64,000 nt of DNA from Lactiplantibacillus plajomi (GCF_005405405.1 NZ_BJDZ01000001.1:89340-153339); one strand, 5' to 3'. Numbered from the stretch's first letter, positions 35,110 to 45,308 are shown. Notes: generated by a model not told the origin, from the sequence alone. Translations and numbers: made by a program.

Positions 35110-35619
35110 CTAAACGTTACGCGTCATCCGCTTAGGCATCGTCACCGGTTCATGATCCAAATTCGTCCGCACAACTAACGTATCACAGGTTGCGTTGCGA
35201 ATAACGTAGGACGCGTTACTCCCAATCAGGATCCGCGACACGTTATTTAGGCCGGTCGCTCCCACAATGATTAAGTCAGAGCCAAGTTCTTGTGGCAGCG
35301 TCGTGGCCAAAATTGTTTTTGAATTGCCGGTCCGCAAATGGACCGCTACATCCTTAACACCGGCGTCAACGGCCAGGTGACGAGCCTCAGCCAAACTTAC
35401 TTTCAGCCGGTTCGTCATTTCATCCAACATTTGTGGGGTTGCGGCGCCAAACCCCATTGGGCCCTGCGTAATACCGACAAACTTTTCCGTGTTGATCACC
35501 GTCACAATGTCAAGGGCCGCACCGCTCTCGACTGCGATGGCAATTGCCTTCTTCAAAGCTAACTGTGCCTGTGGCGAGGTATCAATACCGACAAGAATAC
35601 GCTGATATTTGGTCATCAC
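35110..35619 (-). CDS. Universal stress protein (UspA family)
   Basis: A 169-aa single Usp domain. The start YQRILVGIDTSPQAQLALKKAI has the first strand and conserved Asp; IIVGATGLNNVSRILIGSNASYVIRNA carries the ATP-binding G-2x-G-9x-G-S/N motif, so this is an ATP-binding type. These proteins help survival under stress through unknown mechanisms. It stands alone, downstream of pepV on the same strand with a 21-bp gap, so the two may be co-transcribed. Confidence 0.92.
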   Translation of the reverse strand: MMTKYQRILVGIDTSPQAQLALKKAIAIAVESGAALDIVTVINTEKFVGITQGPMGFGAATPQMLDEMTNRLKVSLAEARHLAVDAGVKDVAVHLRTGNSKTILATTLPQELGSDLIIVGATGLNNVSRILIGSNASYVIRNATCDTLVVRTNLDHEPVTMPKRMTRNV

Positions 35620-35640
35620 AACTACCCCCTTGAATTAATT

Positions 35641-37044
35641 TTAGTTATCGGTGGTCAAAACAGCGATTGATTCGGCGTAAATCGCCATCGCTGCCAATAA
35701 ATCATCGACCGGTTGGAATTCGTTGGCTTGGTGCATCGTATCCTGAGTATGTGGGAACAGTGCCCCGAAGGCTACACCGCGATCCATCATGCGACCGTAC
35801 GTCCCACCACCAACGATTTCTGGTTCAGAATCGTGGTCACCAGTTTGACGGCGGTAAACGTCCATCAGTTCCTTAACGATCGGGTCCTGTGGATCAACGT
35901 AGTGCGGCACCATGTAATCGCCCTGCGCAACCGTCGTACCAGCGGGAACCTGCGCCTTGATTTTAGTCGTTAAGTCGGCCGGTTCGATGCCCTTTGGATA
36001 ACGGAAGTTAAGCGTTAAGTCGCCACCCTGTTCGTGATCAAAGTGCAATAGCCCGACGTTCATCGTCAGGTCGCCCATCACGTCATCGGTGAAGGCTAAG
36101 TCTAATTGTTCGACCCGCGAATCGTCGTGCAGCTTAGTCGCAATGAACGTTAAGAAGTTCGCTGCGTCACCACCAAAGTCGTACTGACTCAGGAACGTTG
36201 CTAAATAGGTCCCGGCGTTGATTCCGTTACGTGGTTCCTGACCATGAGCGGCTTTACCAACCACTTCGAATTTCAAGCCGTCCGCAGTTTCCGCAACCGA
36301 ACCGGTTACTGGTTGACCCGCGAGGAAGGCGTTAAAATCAGCCGTTAATTGCGCTGCGTCCGGGGCCGTAACCACCGCTACGGCTTCCCGTGGCACCATG
36401 TTTTCACGTAAACCGGAGTCAAAGGAAACGAGCTTGGCCGCCCCGTTATCCGCGGTGCCAAAGTGCAGTTTCAGGCTAACGTTCCCCTTTTCACCGTTGA
36501 TCAACGGAAATTCCGCGTCCGGTGAAAAGCCAAAGGTCGGTGCCGGTTCAACTTCAAAGTAGCGTTTCATTCCGGTCCAGTTACTTTCTTCGTCAGTCCC
36601 AACAATAAAGCGGACCTTCTTATTCAGCTTTAAGCCTAATTCTTTAACGATCTTCAGACCGTAGTAAGCCGCCATCCCGGGACCCTTATCATCGGAAGCA
36701 CCGCGGGCGTATAACTTACCGTCTTTAATGGTCGGTTCGAACGGGTCGGTATCCCAACCGTTACCCGCCGGCATTTCGTCCACGTGGGCCAGAACGGCTA
36801 AGGTTTCATCACCCTCACCATATTCGGCATAGCCGACTAAGTTATCGATATTTTTAGTTTTGAAACCGTCGCGTTTGGCAATCGCCAGGAAAGTTTCGAG
36901 GGCCTGCTTCGGACCAGGGCCTAACGGCGCGTCGGCCGTGGCCTTGCTATCGTCACGAAAACTTGGTACCCGTAACATCGTTGTTAAATCAGCTAAGTAG
37001 TCATCCTTATGCTGTTGCGCTGCTTGTTGCCAGTCAATTGTCAT
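35641..37044 (-). CDS. pepV: Dipeptidase PepV
   Basis: A 467-aa M20-family metallopeptidase, the usual length for PepV of lactobacilli. Metal-site motifs: TLAVLAHVDEMPAGNGW (His and catalytic Asp), LYARGASDDKGPG (bridging Asp), FIVGTDEESNWTG (catalytic Glu-Glu), and HTQDTMHQANEF at the end. It hydrolyses dipeptides with an N-terminal D/L-beta-Ala or hydrophobic residue in the cytosol, the last step of peptide use. AGGAATGAT with GGGAGG upstream precedes the ATG. Confidence 0.95.
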   Translation of the reverse strand: MTIDWQQAAQQHKDDYLADLTTMLRVPSFRDDSKATADAPLGPGPKQALETFLAIAKRDGFKTKNIDNLVGYAEYGEGDETLAVLAHVDEMPAGNGWDTDPFEPTIKDGKLYARGASDDKGPGMAAYYGLKIVKELGLKLNKKVRFIVGTDEESNWTGMKRYFEVEPAPTFGFSPDAEFPLINGEKGNVSLKLHFGTADNGAAKLVSFDSGLRENMVPREAVAVVTAPDAAQLTADFNAFLAGQPVTGSVAETADGLKFEVVGKAAHGQEPRNGINAGTYLATFLSQYDFGGDAANFLTFIATKLHDDSRVEQLDLAFTDDVMGDLTMNVGLLHFDHEQGGDLTLNFRYPKGIEPADLTTKIKAQVPAGTTVAQGDYMVPHYVDPQDPIVKELMDVYRRQTGDHDSEPEIVGGGTYGRMMDRGVAFGALFPHTQDTMHQANEFQPVDDLLAAMAIYAESIAVLTTDN

Positions 37045-37172
37045 TGGATCATTCCTCCCACCTATTATTACTTTAATTCTATCATAGCTGCCTGAAACTT
37101 AATAATCGGAAGTCACTTAATTGGCTAAATGGTATACTCAAGGTAAAGCACACGAAAGTTGGTGATTTATTG

Positions 37173-38009
37173 ATGCATCCAATTACTGCACAGCTCGTCC
37201 ACCAAACCATCCGGCCCCGGCCGGCCGAATCCTATAAGGGCAACTATGGGCGGGTCTTACTAATCGGCGGTAACCAAAACTTTGGCGGTGCGATCATCAT
37301 GGCCGCGACCGCCGCGACTTACAGCGGCGCCGGTCTGGTGACCGTGGCGACCGACCCACAAAACTTTGCGAGTTTGCACGCCCGTTTACCGGAAGCGATG
37401 GTCATGGACTACCACCAAACCGACGCTGTTTTAGCGCTAATGGCCGGCGTCGACGTCGTGGTCATCGGCCCCGGTCTTGGAACCGATCCGGGTGCTGACC
37501 AGCTGCTCAGCGCCGTTTTAACCGCCGCTAAGCCGCAGCAACGCCTCGTCCTCGACGGCTCGGCGCTAACACTTCTGGCTGCCACGCCGCGCCCGCTGCC
37601 CGCTAGTCCGATTGTCATAACGCCCCACCAAATGGAATGGCAACGGCTGAGCGGCTTGGCCATCAAAGATCAAAGCCCGACTGCCAACCGGCGCGCTCAG
37701 CGGCAACTCGGCGTGATTGCGGTCGTTAAAGCCCACCACACCACGATTTACACGGACCAAGACGTTTGGTTCAACCCGGGCGGCACGCCGGCGATGGCAA
37801 CCGGTGGCATGGGGGACACGCTCGCGGGGATGGTCGGTGGCTTTGCCGGTCAGTTTAGTGATTTTACCGCCGCGATTTTAAGCGCCGTCTACTTACACAG
37901 CGCCATTGCGGACGACTTAGCTGCCACCCGCTACGTCGTCCTCCCGCACCAAATTAGTGCGTTGATTCCCGAATACATGCACCGTTACAGCGTTGCGGTA
38001 CCCGATTAA
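37173..38009 (+). CDS. nnrD: ADP-dependent NAD(P)H-hydrate dehydratase
   Basis: A 278-aa YjeF C-terminal domain (ribokinase-like) protein without the epimerase domain. Motifs: RPAESYKGNYGRVLLIGG, DVVVIGPGLGTDPG, LVLDGSALTLLA, VITPHQMEWQRLSG and GTPAMATGGMGDTLAGMVGG, the last holding the catalytic Asp. It repairs hydrated NAD(P)H, using ADP or ATP. The epimerase partner must be encoded elsewhere. The ribosome binding site is weak (GGTGAT, 6 nt); a TTG just upstream is also possible. Confidence 0.92.
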   Translation: MHPITAQLVHQTIRPRPAESYKGNYGRVLLIGGNQNFGGAIIMAATAATYSGAGLVTVATDPQNFASLHARLPEAMVMDYHQTDAVLALMAGVDVVVIGPGLGTDPGADQLLSAVLTAAKPQQRLVLDGSALTLLAATPRPLPASPIVITPHQMEWQRLSGLAIKDQSPTANRRAQRQLGVIAVVKAHHTTIYTDQDVWFNPGGTPAMATGGMGDTLAGMVGGFAGQFSDFTAAILSAVYLHSAIADDLAATRYVVLPHQISALIPEYMHRYSVAVPD

Positions 38010-38014
38010 AACGT

Positions 38015-38067
38015 AAAACGACGTTCCACTTTGAAAGCCCTGCTTTCGTGGTGGAACGCCGTTTTTT
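38015..38067. terminator. Long terminator after nnrD
   Basis: AAAACGACGTTCCAC (38015-38029) pairs with GTGGAACGCCGTTTT (38051-38065), and an inner GAAAGC/GCTTTC pair extends it; TT follows. The genes on both sides converge. Confidence 0.78.
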
Positions 38068-38080
38068 ATTAGTTACTTCA

Positions 38081-38821
38081 TTAGACCGTCACCGGTTGGC
38101 CGGCGTCGCGTTTGAGCGCCGCCGTTTCGTCAGCCGTCAGGGCGCGGTAATTACCGGCTAATAAGCCCACTGGTAATTGTAACGAACCAAAACTGACCCG
38201 CCGTAACGAGACGACCCGTTCACCCAGGCTACCGACCATCCGTTTAACCTGGTGGTACTTACCCTCGTGAATTTTGATCCGGACCGTCGTAAAGTTTTCA
38301 ATCTCGTGGTAGGCTACCACGCTGGCTTCGGCCGGTTGGAGCTGGGTGCCGTCCTTCAGCACCAGTCCATCTTGAAAACTCGTCAGTTGTTCCGGCGTCA
38401 CTTCGCCGGTCACTTCCGCTTCGTAAACCTTGGTAACGTGGTGGGCGGGTGAAAGCAAGGCGTGGCTGAGGGCGCCGTCGTTAGTAATCACTAACACCCC
38501 TTCCGTGTCCTTGTCCAAACGTCCGACCGGGAACAAATCGTCGCGAAAATCGGTGCTATTGAACAAATCCATCACCGTTTTGGCACTGGCATCCGTCGTG
38601 GCCGTAATCACGCCGACCGGCTTATTTAAGACGTAGTAAAAGTATTGTTGATAACGGACCGGCTGCTCGTCTAAATAAACGACGTCGGTCCCAGGATTGA
38701 CCTGTTGCTTGCCGGATAAAACCGGTTCACCGTTAGCCGTCACGTGGCCGTCCTTGATCAACTTCCGGACCTGGGTCCGCGTCCCGATTCGCATGGCGTG
38801 TAAAAATTTATCTATTCGCAT
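38081..38821 (-). CDS. rsuA: 16S rRNA pseudouridine synthase RsuA-type
   Basis: A 246-aa protein with an N-terminal S4 RNA-binding domain (MRIDKFLHAMRIGTRTQVRKLIKDGHVTANG) and a pseudouridine synthase domain. Catalytic motif: LFPVGRLDKDTEGVLVITNDG (Asp). YYVLNKPVGVITAT and GKYHQVKRMVGSLG are further RsuA/RluB/RluE motifs. It modifies 16S rRNA, by analogy at position 516. Two adjacent ATG codons are possible starts. It follows the SpoVB-like gene by 7 nt. Confidence 0.92.
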   Translation of the reverse strand: MRIDKFLHAMRIGTRTQVRKLIKDGHVTANGEPVLSGKQQVNPGTDVVYLDEQPVRYQQYFYYVLNKPVGVITATTDASAKTVMDLFNSTDFRDDLFPVGRLDKDTEGVLVITNDGALSHALLSPAHHVTKVYEAEVTGEVTPEQLTSFQDGLVLKDGTQLQPAEASVVAYHEIENFTTVRIKIHEGKYHQVKRMVGSLGERVVSLRRVSFGSLQLPVGLLAGNYRALTADETAALKRDAGQPVTV

Positions 38822-38828
38822 CATTCAC

Positions 38829-40487
38829 CTACTTAATGCGTAGCTTCCGGCGTAACCCGGCAGCTCGCGACCCAATCATCATGTCGGCCAAGCGCGATTT
38901 TAACGTAAAGTACGCGTAAATTGCACCACCGACCGCAACCGCAACGATAACGATCAGCATCGATTGCGTCTTACTTTGTTCATTGAAAACTAAATTTAGC
39001 AGAAAGACCGCCAAGCGCGCCCCAACGTACGTTAAAATCGCGTACATCAAGATTCGGTTGACCTTTGGTAAAATTCGCACGTAGCGAATGCCAAAGTTAA
39101 CTTCCAAATCATATAACGCCATCAGACTTGCCACCGTCATCCCGATTGCCGTGGCCACCAACGGTCCAGCCGTGGACAGCAGGTAAATACAAGGCAACTG
39201 GATAATTAATTTCACGAGTAAGCCGATCAGGTAATAGCGAATAATATCGCGGTTACGTGATAGCCCCTGCATCAGTGCCGAAACCACCGTGAACAGGCCT
39301 AAAATAATGGCCGTAAAGGCGGAAATTTGTAAAATCAACGTCCCGACCTGGTCGTAACTATAAAACAACGTGTTCAGCGGTTGGGCAATTGCTGCCATTC
39401 CGAGGGCCCCCGGAATCATGATGAACAGGAACAAAATGATGGCGTCTTCCAACTGTTTACGAATATTACGGCGGTTATGACTCGCAAGTGATTCGGATAA
39501 CAGTGGCACCACCGTCACGGCAATCGCCGAAGCGAGCGAAACGATGATCATCACTAACTTGTTGGCATTAAACGCAAAATACGCGTATAACGTGTTGATC
39601 TGGGTATCGTCGAGGTGGTAAGCCAGCTTCATCATTGGTTGGAAGGTAGCCTGGTCTAACAGGTTAAAAACAGTCGTGGCCGTATCGACCACGATAAACG
39701 GAATCGCTTGGACAATAATATCTTTGAACAGTTTCCAAACCGGAATTGCGAGCTTATTATCGCTTTGTTCAGCTAACGCGTTCAGTTCCGGCCGCTTACG
39801 GTAATAGTACCAGCCCAATAACAGCAGACTAGCTGCTGCCCCGACAAAGGCGGCAAAGGTCGATTGGGTGACCGCCTTGACCCAGTCACCCCGTTGGACC
39901 TTCATAATGAAGAAAGTTGCCGCTAACATGTAGAGCACGCGGAAAACTTGTTCAATGAATTGTGAAATGGCAGACGGTGCCATCTGTTGGTATCCTTGGA
40001 AAAAGCCCCGCGTCAACGACATCGATGGGATAATGACTAACGCAATCGCTAGTGCCCGTAACACTGGAATCACGTTCGGGTCACCACCACCAAAGACCAC
40101 CCCAATTGGACCGGCACCGAACCACATAATCGCGCCGCCCACGATCCCAAACGCGGACGTGAGTAAGAGACCACGCTTATATAATCGTTGCCCGACCGCG
40201 TACTCGTTAATGGCGTTATACTCTGAAATTTGTTTTGAAATGGCCGATGGGATCCCACCGATGGCCACTAACAGGAAGAAACTATAAATATTGTAACCCT
40301 TGGCGTACAGGGCGTTCCCCTGAGTGTAGTTGCTGCCCATCCACAGGACCCACGGAATAATATATAAGGCTCCCAGAATGCGTGAAAAAAGGCTCCCAGC
40401 CGTCATCCAAGCTGATCCGCGAACCATCTTTTGGCGCGCTTCAGCATCCGAATTAACGTGCGGATTCGCTTTTGGTTCCTCAGACAT
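38829..40487 (-). CDS. SpoVB/MurJ-type oligosaccharide flippase
   Basis: A 552-aa polysaccharide-exporter (MVF/SpoVB) family protein with about 14 membrane helices. The N-terminal cytoplasmic tail is followed by KMVRGSAWMTAGSLFSRILGALYIIPW, the typical first helix, and by LFLLVAIGGIPSAISKQISEYNA-type loops. Members flip lipid-linked precursors such as lipid II. In lactobacilli several paralogues occur, so this could serve peptidoglycan or another polymer. The start at MSEEPK (40487) has a weak GTGGG site; upstream ATGs are less likely. Confidence 0.85.
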   Translation of the reverse strand: MSEEPKANPHVNSDAEARQKMVRGSAWMTAGSLFSRILGALYIIPWVLWMGSNYTQGNALYAKGYNIYSFFLLVAIGGIPSAISKQISEYNAINEYAVGQRLYKRGLLLTSAFGIVGGAIMWFGAGPIGVVFGGGDPNVIPVLRALAIALVIIPSMSLTRGFFQGYQQMAPSAISQFIEQVFRVLYMLAATFFIMKVQRGDWVKAVTQSTFAAFVGAAASLLLLGWYYYRKRPELNALAEQSDNKLAIPVWKLFKDIIVQAIPFIVVDTATTVFNLLDQATFQPMMKLAYHLDDTQINTLYAYFAFNANKLVMIIVSLASAIAVTVVPLLSESLASHNRRNIRKQLEDAIILFLFIMIPGALGMAAIAQPLNTLFYSYDQVGTLILQISAFTAIILGLFTVVSALMQGLSRNRDIIRYYLIGLLVKLIIQLPCIYLLSTAGPLVATAIGMTVASLMALYDLEVNFGIRYVRILPKVNRILMYAILTYVGARLAVFLLNLVFNEQSKTQSMLIVIVAVAVGGAIYAYFTLKSRLADMMIGSRAAGLRRKLRIK

Positions 40488-40784
40488 GTTCGTAACCCAC
40501 TTTCTTAGTTCAATCTTAATCATTTTAGAGGAAATATCCCACGGTTGCAATCCAAATCCGAACTTAACCGTGAGTTTAACCGAACCTTAACGGATTCATT
40601 AAACCTGTTCAGATTCAGTTCAGTCCTTGTCACCCCCTATACTACCGTGAAGCCCCGTCAGACGTGAGAAAAAGCAACGGGTACCCGCCGTTTAATTAAG
40701 TCAGCGCCCCAACTGAACGCTGCTTGACTTTCAGGCCCACAGCGCTATCCTTGAAATCAGCGTCACCAACGGGGGGAACATAAC

Positions 40785-41117
40785 ATGACAGACGAAAAAC
40801 TGAACGCTTTTATTACGCAACTTAGTGACTTATACCAACAACCGGAAATCAAACGGGTCCCGGCGTTGCGCGCCTTACTACTGACAGCCGCTAACCGACT
40901 CAACCAGGACGAAGACTTCGGTCAGGTCGTTTCGGACCTTTCACACGCCATTTCGCAACGCTACGTTGCCCACCACGACGTTCCGGACGTCCTGATTCAA
41001 TTCTATAATCAAATTCAAACCGATGTTCAGGCCGGTAAGTATGACGACACGAACATCCGTAACTACTTCATCGCTACCGGACTAATTTCACTATCCATTT
41101 CGTTTGGTGGTTTCTAG
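40785..41117 (+). CDS. Bacteriocin immunity-like small protein
   Basis: A 110-aa, mostly helical soluble protein (MTDEKLNAFITQLSDLYQQP, ALRALLLTAANRLNQDEDFG, VPDVLIQFYNQIQTDVQAG). Length and the pattern of four helices with a short C-terminal hydrophobic tail (LISLSISFGG) resemble the class IIa bacteriocin immunity family (enterocin A/pediocin type). No bacteriocin precursor with a GG leader is near, so it would be an orphan immunity gene. GGGGGGAA precedes the ATG. Assignment is by overall pattern only. Confidence 0.5.
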   Translation: MTDEKLNAFITQLSDLYQQPEIKRVPALRALLLTAANRLNQDEDFGQVVSDLSHAISQRYVAHHDVPDVLIQFYNQIQTDVQAGKYDDTNIRNYFIATGLISLSISFGGF

Positions 41118-41122
41118 CCAGC

Positions 41123-41164
41123 AAAAAGGCCGTGCACAAAATTTTTCTTGTGCACGGCCTTTTA
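41123..41164. terminator. Bidirectional terminator between immunity-like gene and leuS
   Basis: AAAAAGGCCGTGCACAA (41123-41139) pairs with TTGTGCACGGCCTTTT (41148-41163), with T runs on both strands. Confidence 0.85.
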
Positions 41165-41177
41165 TAATGGTTAAAAA

Positions 41178-43604
41178 TTAGTTAGCAACGATGTTAACCA
41201 GCTTACTCGGAATCGCAATCACTTTGCGAACCGTCTTGCCAGCCGTAAACTCTTGGATTTTTTCATCCGCAAGGGCTAACTTTTCAAGTTCATCCTTACC
41301 CATGTCCTTCGCAATGGTTGCGTGTGAACGGACCTTGCCGTTAACTTGAAGTGCGATCTGAACGGTATCTTCAACCAACTTCGATTCGTCATAAGTTGGC
41401 CAAGTTGCGTAGGTGATCGTGTTTTCATGGCCTAATAATGACCATAATTCTTCCGCAACGTGCGGCGCAATCGGTGATAACATCTTAACAAAACCTTCGA
41501 TGTAAACGACTGGTAAATCGTCGACCTTATAAGCTTCGTTTACGAAGACCATCATTTGGGAAATGGCAATGTTGAAGCGCATGTTTTCGTAGTCTTCGGT
41601 GACCTTCTTAACGGTTTCGTTGTAAATCTTCGTCAACTTACCGTCGTTGATGGTCGTGACCCGGTCACGCACGTGGTTGTTATCGTCAATAATCAACCGC
41701 CATACCCGTTCAATCCACTTGTTAGCACCGTGTAACCCTTCGGTACTCCACGGAATTGAAGCTTCCAAAGGCCCCATGAACATTTCGTATAAGCGCAACG
41801 TATCGGCACCGTATTCGTCGACGATATCATCCGGGTTAACCACGTTTCCACGTGACTTCGACATCTTTTCGTGGTTCTTCCCAAGGATCATTCCTTGGTT
41901 AACCAATTTCTGGAACGGTTCCTTAGTTGGTACGACCCCTAAGTCGTAAAGGAACTTGTGCCAGAAGCGGGCGTATAGCAAGTGCAGTACGGCGTGTTCG
42001 GCCCCACCAACGTATAGGTCGACCGGTGACCAGTACTTCAACTTATCGTAATCGGCTAACGCGTCGGCGTTGTGCGGATCAACATAGCGTAAGAAGTACC
42101 ACGAACTCCCCGCCCATTGCGGCATCGTGTTGGTTTCCCGTTTCCCCTTGCGGCCGTTTTCGTCAACCACGTTGACCCAGTCGTCAATGTTGGCTAACGG
42201 ACTTTCACCGGTTCCGGAAGGTTCCAGGTTTTTCGTGGCCGGTAAGCGTAACGGCAATTGGTCTTCTGGAACCAGCGTCGTTTCGCCGTCTTCCCAGTGA
42301 ATAACTGGAATCGGTTCACCCCAGTAGCGTTGCCGTGAAAAAATCCAGTCCCGCAAGCGGAAGTTGACCTTCTTTTCACCACAATGGTGGTCTTCCAACC
42401 AAGCAATCATCTTATCGATGGCAGCCTGCTTATCCAACCCATCCAAGAAATCGGAGTTGATATGTTCCCCATCACCAGTGTAAGCTTGTTGGTCATAATC
42501 GTTATCACCAGCAATCACTGGTTTGATTGGCAAGTCGAACTTCTTGGCAAATTCGAAGTCGCGGTCATCGTGGGCCGGAACGGCCATGATGGCCCCAGTC
42601 CCGTAGGAAGCCAGAACGTAGTCGGCGATCCAGATCGGTAACTTTTCACCGTTGACCGGGTTAATCCCGTAACTCCCGGTGAAGACCCCGGTCTTATCCT
42701 TGTTCAGGTCAGTCCGTTCAAGGTCGGACTTGCTGGCAATCTTGGCCTTATAAGCCTTGATAGCATCCGCTTGTTCAGGCGTCGTTAATTGTTCAACTAA
42801 GGCGTGTTCAGGTGCTAAAACCATGTAACTTGCACCGAACAACGTATCTGGGCGAGTCGAAAAGACTTCGATTTCGGTATCGTCAGCTTGCCCGGCAACC
42901 TTGAACTTAATTGAACCCCCAACTGAACGGCCAATCCAGTTGCGCTGTTGTTCCTTGATGTTTTCTGGCCAGTCGATGTCGTCTAAGTCGTCGATCAGGC
43001 GGTCGGCGTAGGCGGTAATTTTCAGGCTCCACTGCTTCATCGGCACACGGTAAACGTCGTAACCACCACGTTCCGTTTTACCATCAACAACTTCTTCGTT
43101 TGAGACAACCGTCCCACCCATCATATCGGGGGCCCAGTTGACCAGCGTTTCGGATTCGTAGGCTAAGCCCTTCTTATAAAGTTGTTCGAAGATCCACTGC
43201 GTCCACTTGTAGTAACTTGGATCGGTAGTATTGACTTCGCGGTCCCAGTCGTAAGAAAAACCGAGCGAGCGAATTTGGCGCTTAAAGTTCTTGATATTCT
43301 TCGCCGTAAAGTCCTTCGGGTTATGTCCGGTCTTTAAAGCGTACTGTTCAGCGGGTAAGCCGAACGCATCCCAGCCCATTGGGTGCAACACGTTGTAACC
43401 TTGCATCCGCTTGAACCGTGACATAATATCGGTTGCCGTGTAACCTTCCGGGTGACCAACGTGTAACCCTTGACCAGACGGGTACGGGAACATGTCCAGT
43501 GCGTAGTACTTCTTCTTATCGGTCGACTCGAGTGTCTTAAAGGTCTTGTTAACCTTCCAGTAGTGTTGCCATTTACGTTCAATGACTTTGTGATTATATG
43601 CCAT
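41178..43604 (-). CDS. leuS: Leucyl-tRNA synthetase
   Basis: An 808-aa class Ia synthetase. The HIGH motif is in [21 protein letters not shown] (about 36-56) and KMSKS in [15 protein letters not shown] (about 580). The CP1 editing domain (about 230-420) includes [21 protein letters not shown] and [19 protein letters not shown], whose Thr-rich region and Asp edit mischarged tRNA. Length is normal. Control is by the T-box leader directly upstream. Confidence 0.97.
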   Translation of the reverse strand: MAYNHKVIERKWQHYWKVNKTFKTLESTDKKKYYALDMFPYPSGQGLHVGHPEGYTATDIMSRFKRMQGYNVLHPMGWDAFGLPAEQYALKTGHNPKDFTAKNIKNFKRQIRSLGFSYDWDREVNTTDPSYYKWTQWIFEQLYKKGLAYESETLVNWAPDMMGGTVVSNEEVVDGKTERGGYDVYRVPMKQWSLKITAYADRLIDDLDDIDWPENIKEQQRNWIGRSVGGSIKFKVAGQADDTEIEVFSTRPDTLFGASYMVLAPEHALVEQLTTPEQADAIKAYKAKIASKSDLERTDLNKDKTGVFTGSYGINPVNGEKLPIWIADYVLASYGTGAIMAVPAHDDRDFEFAKKFDLPIKPVIAGDNDYDQQAYTGDGEHINSDFLDGLDKQAAIDKMIAWLEDHHCGEKKVNFRLRDWIFSRQRYWGEPIPVIHWEDGETTLVPEDQLPLRLPATKNLEPSGTGESPLANIDDWVNVVDENGRKGKRETNTMPQWAGSSWYFLRYVDPHNADALADYDKLKYWSPVDLYVGGAEHAVLHLLYARFWHKFLYDLGVVPTKEPFQKLVNQGMILGKNHEKMSKSRGNVVNPDDIVDEYGADTLRLYEMFMGPLEASIPWSTEGLHGANKWIERVWRLIIDDNNHVRDRVTTINDGKLTKIYNETVKKVTEDYENMRFNIAISQMMVFVNEAYKVDDLPVVYIEGFVKMLSPIAPHVAEELWSLLGHENTITYATWPTYDESKLVEDTVQIALQVNGKVRSHATIAKDMGKDELEKLALADEKIQEFTAGKTVRKVIAIPSKLVNIVAN

Positions 43605-43681
43605 GATGGTGCCCCTTTCTTGCTGCTATTTATGTAAACTAGCATTGCGACTTATCCTAGTAACCGCGGTCGTTGGTATAA

Positions 43682-43945
43682 AAAAATCCTATAAGCCACT
43701 TAAGCTTATAGGACGAAACGGATTCCGCGGTACCACCTATGATTCCACGTTACCGTGGCCTCTTGATTTCCTTAACGCGAAACCACGTCCGTACCTACTT
43801 GCGTTCAGCCGGAAGACTTGAAGGTGAGTTCAGTTCGTGCGAATCCCCGTTTGCAACCACCACGGAGTTTCTGAAAAACGCCCGGACCTAGTAATCCTTC
43901 TCAAAGTCGTAAAGTTATTGTTCTCATCGTAGCAAACCCGCCCCC
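43682..43945 (-). ncRNA. T-box leader, leucine-type, upstream of leuS
   Basis: The T-box GGTGGTACCGCGG is the reverse complement of 43725-43737. The competing terminator CCTATAAGC...GCTTATAGG with a T run lies at 43682-43715. The specifier CTC (43828-43826) sits in CTGAACTCACC, and GCTGAACGCAAGTAGG downstream is the conserved Stem II/III element. A CUC specifier fits leucine. Confidence 0.93.
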
Positions 43946-44057
43946 CTTTTTCAAGCATCGACCCCACAAATTCCGAGATTTTCGTGCGTCTCATGATTAA
44001 AAAAATAATAAACAATGCTATAATAAGCGAAGTAAATTTTTCATCGGAGGTGACGGG

Positions 44058-44714
44058 ATGCCCAAATATTGGGAGCGCCGGGATACGTTGATGCTCGCAC
44101 TACTCGCCTTTTGGGGTTACTGGGTCTTTGCCGTGGTAACGCAGCCAGCTTGGCTTAAACAGTTTGATCAGACGGTCGCCCTTAGTCTGCACCACACCCC
44201 CGGATGGTTTCAAACCGCGATGCTGCACTACACGTTACTGGCCAACCCGCATAGCATGACGATTATTATTACATTGATTACCGTCATCTTTTTGTTGCTC
44301 CGTCAACCTAAGAGCGGCTTATACTTTGTGATCAACAGCGCCGTTTTGGCAGCTTACGGTAATTACTTTATTAAACAATTAATCGACCGGCCGCGGCCAA
44401 CCGCATGGCGGCTGACCAATATCGGCGGCTTTAGTTTTCCGAGCGGGCACGCCACCACCACGACCGTCGTAATTGGCAGTTTGCTGGTGTTGGCTTACGA
44501 CCTGCTCAAGAACCCGACCGTCAAACGAGCGTTGCTCGGCCTAGGCATCGTGTCAATTGGCCTGATGCTTGTCAGTCGGGTCATCGTGGGCGTCCACTAC
44601 CCTAGCGACGTGGTCGGCGGTTGCCTACTAGGCAGTCTGCTTCTATACATTAGTAGCCGGTTAACTAGCGGGCACCGAACCGGGACGTTTCATTTTCATC
44701 GTCAATCGAAGTAA
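44058..44714 (+). CDS. PAP2-family membrane phosphatase
   Basis: A 218-aa protein with about six membrane helices. The three PAP2 motifs are visible: KQLIDRPRP (near 112), FPSGHATTTT (near 130) and SRVIVGVHYPSDVVGG (near 178), containing the catalytic histidines and Arg. These enzymes dephosphorylate phosphatidate, undecaprenyl pyrophosphate or related lipids at the outer membrane face. The next gene starts 27 nt downstream, so they are probably co-transcribed. GGAGG precedes the ATG. Confidence 0.93.
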   Translation: MPKYWERRDTLMLALLAFWGYWVFAVVTQPAWLKQFDQTVALSLHHTPGWFQTAMLHYTLLANPHSMTIIITLITVIFLLLRQPKSGLYFVINSAVLAAYGNYFIKQLIDRPRPTAWRLTNIGGFSFPSGHATTTTVVIGSLLVLAYDLLKNPTVKRALLGLGIVSIGLMLVSRVIVGVHYPSDVVGGCLLGSLLLYISSRLTSGHRTGTFHFHRQSK

Positions 44715-44741
44715 GTTGGCCCATTTCAGGAGGGATCCACT

Positions 44742-45308
44742 ATCCAACTCAGTTCAGCACTAAACTTTAGTCACACCTTAATCAATCAAACCGTTGACCC
44801 CGGTGATACCGTCGTCGACGCAACGGTCGGCAACGGTCACGATACGGCTTACTTGGCGAAACTAGTCGGGCCGGCCGGGCACGTTTACGGCTTCGACATT
44901 CAGGCGGCCGCCATTCGGGCCACCGCCAGTGCACTCGCGGCCCACGACCTCGATCAGCAGGTGACGTTGACCCAAACCGGGCACGAAAACCTTGCCCAAG
45001 TCATTCCCGCCAGCCAGCCGGTTAAATGTGCCGTTTTCAACCTCGGCTACCTCCCCGGCGGTAATAAGGAAATCGTCACGAAAGCAAGTACCACGTTAAC
45101 TGCCGTGCAGGCGCTAGAAAGCCGCCTTGCCGTTAACGGACTGATTTTACTCCTAGTCTACACCGGTCACCCCGGCGGCCAGGACGAGGCCACGGCCCTG
45201 CTAGACCACGTTAAGCAACTTGATCAGCACCAATTTCAAGTGCTGCAGTACGGGTTCTTAAATCAAGTCCACCGCCCGCCGTACCTGGTGGCGATTCAGA
45301 AACGCTAA
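44742..45308 (+). CDS. YtqB-type class I SAM methyltransferase with apparent ATC start
   Basis: A 188-aa putative rRNA methylase. ALNFSHTLINQTVDPGDTVVDATVGNGHDTAYLAKLV contains the SAM-binding glycine motif; VYGFDIQ is motif II and AVFNLGYLPGGNK motif IV. YtqB-family proteins begin with this same block. No ATG, GTG or TTG lies between the preceding in-frame stop (44712) and this block; ATC 44742 sits 8 nt after AGGAGG. A TTG at 44853 would delete the SAM motif. ATC is therefore the best start, barring a sequencing error. Confidence 0.85.
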   Translation: MQLSSALNFSHTLINQTVDPGDTVVDATVGNGHDTAYLAKLVGPAGHVYGFDIQAAAIRATASALAAHDLDQQVTLTQTGHENLAQVIPASQPVKCAVFNLGYLPGGNKEIVTKASTTLTAVQALESRLAVNGLILLLVYTGHPGGQDEATALLDHVKQLDQHQFQVLQYGFLNQVHRPPYLVAIQKR

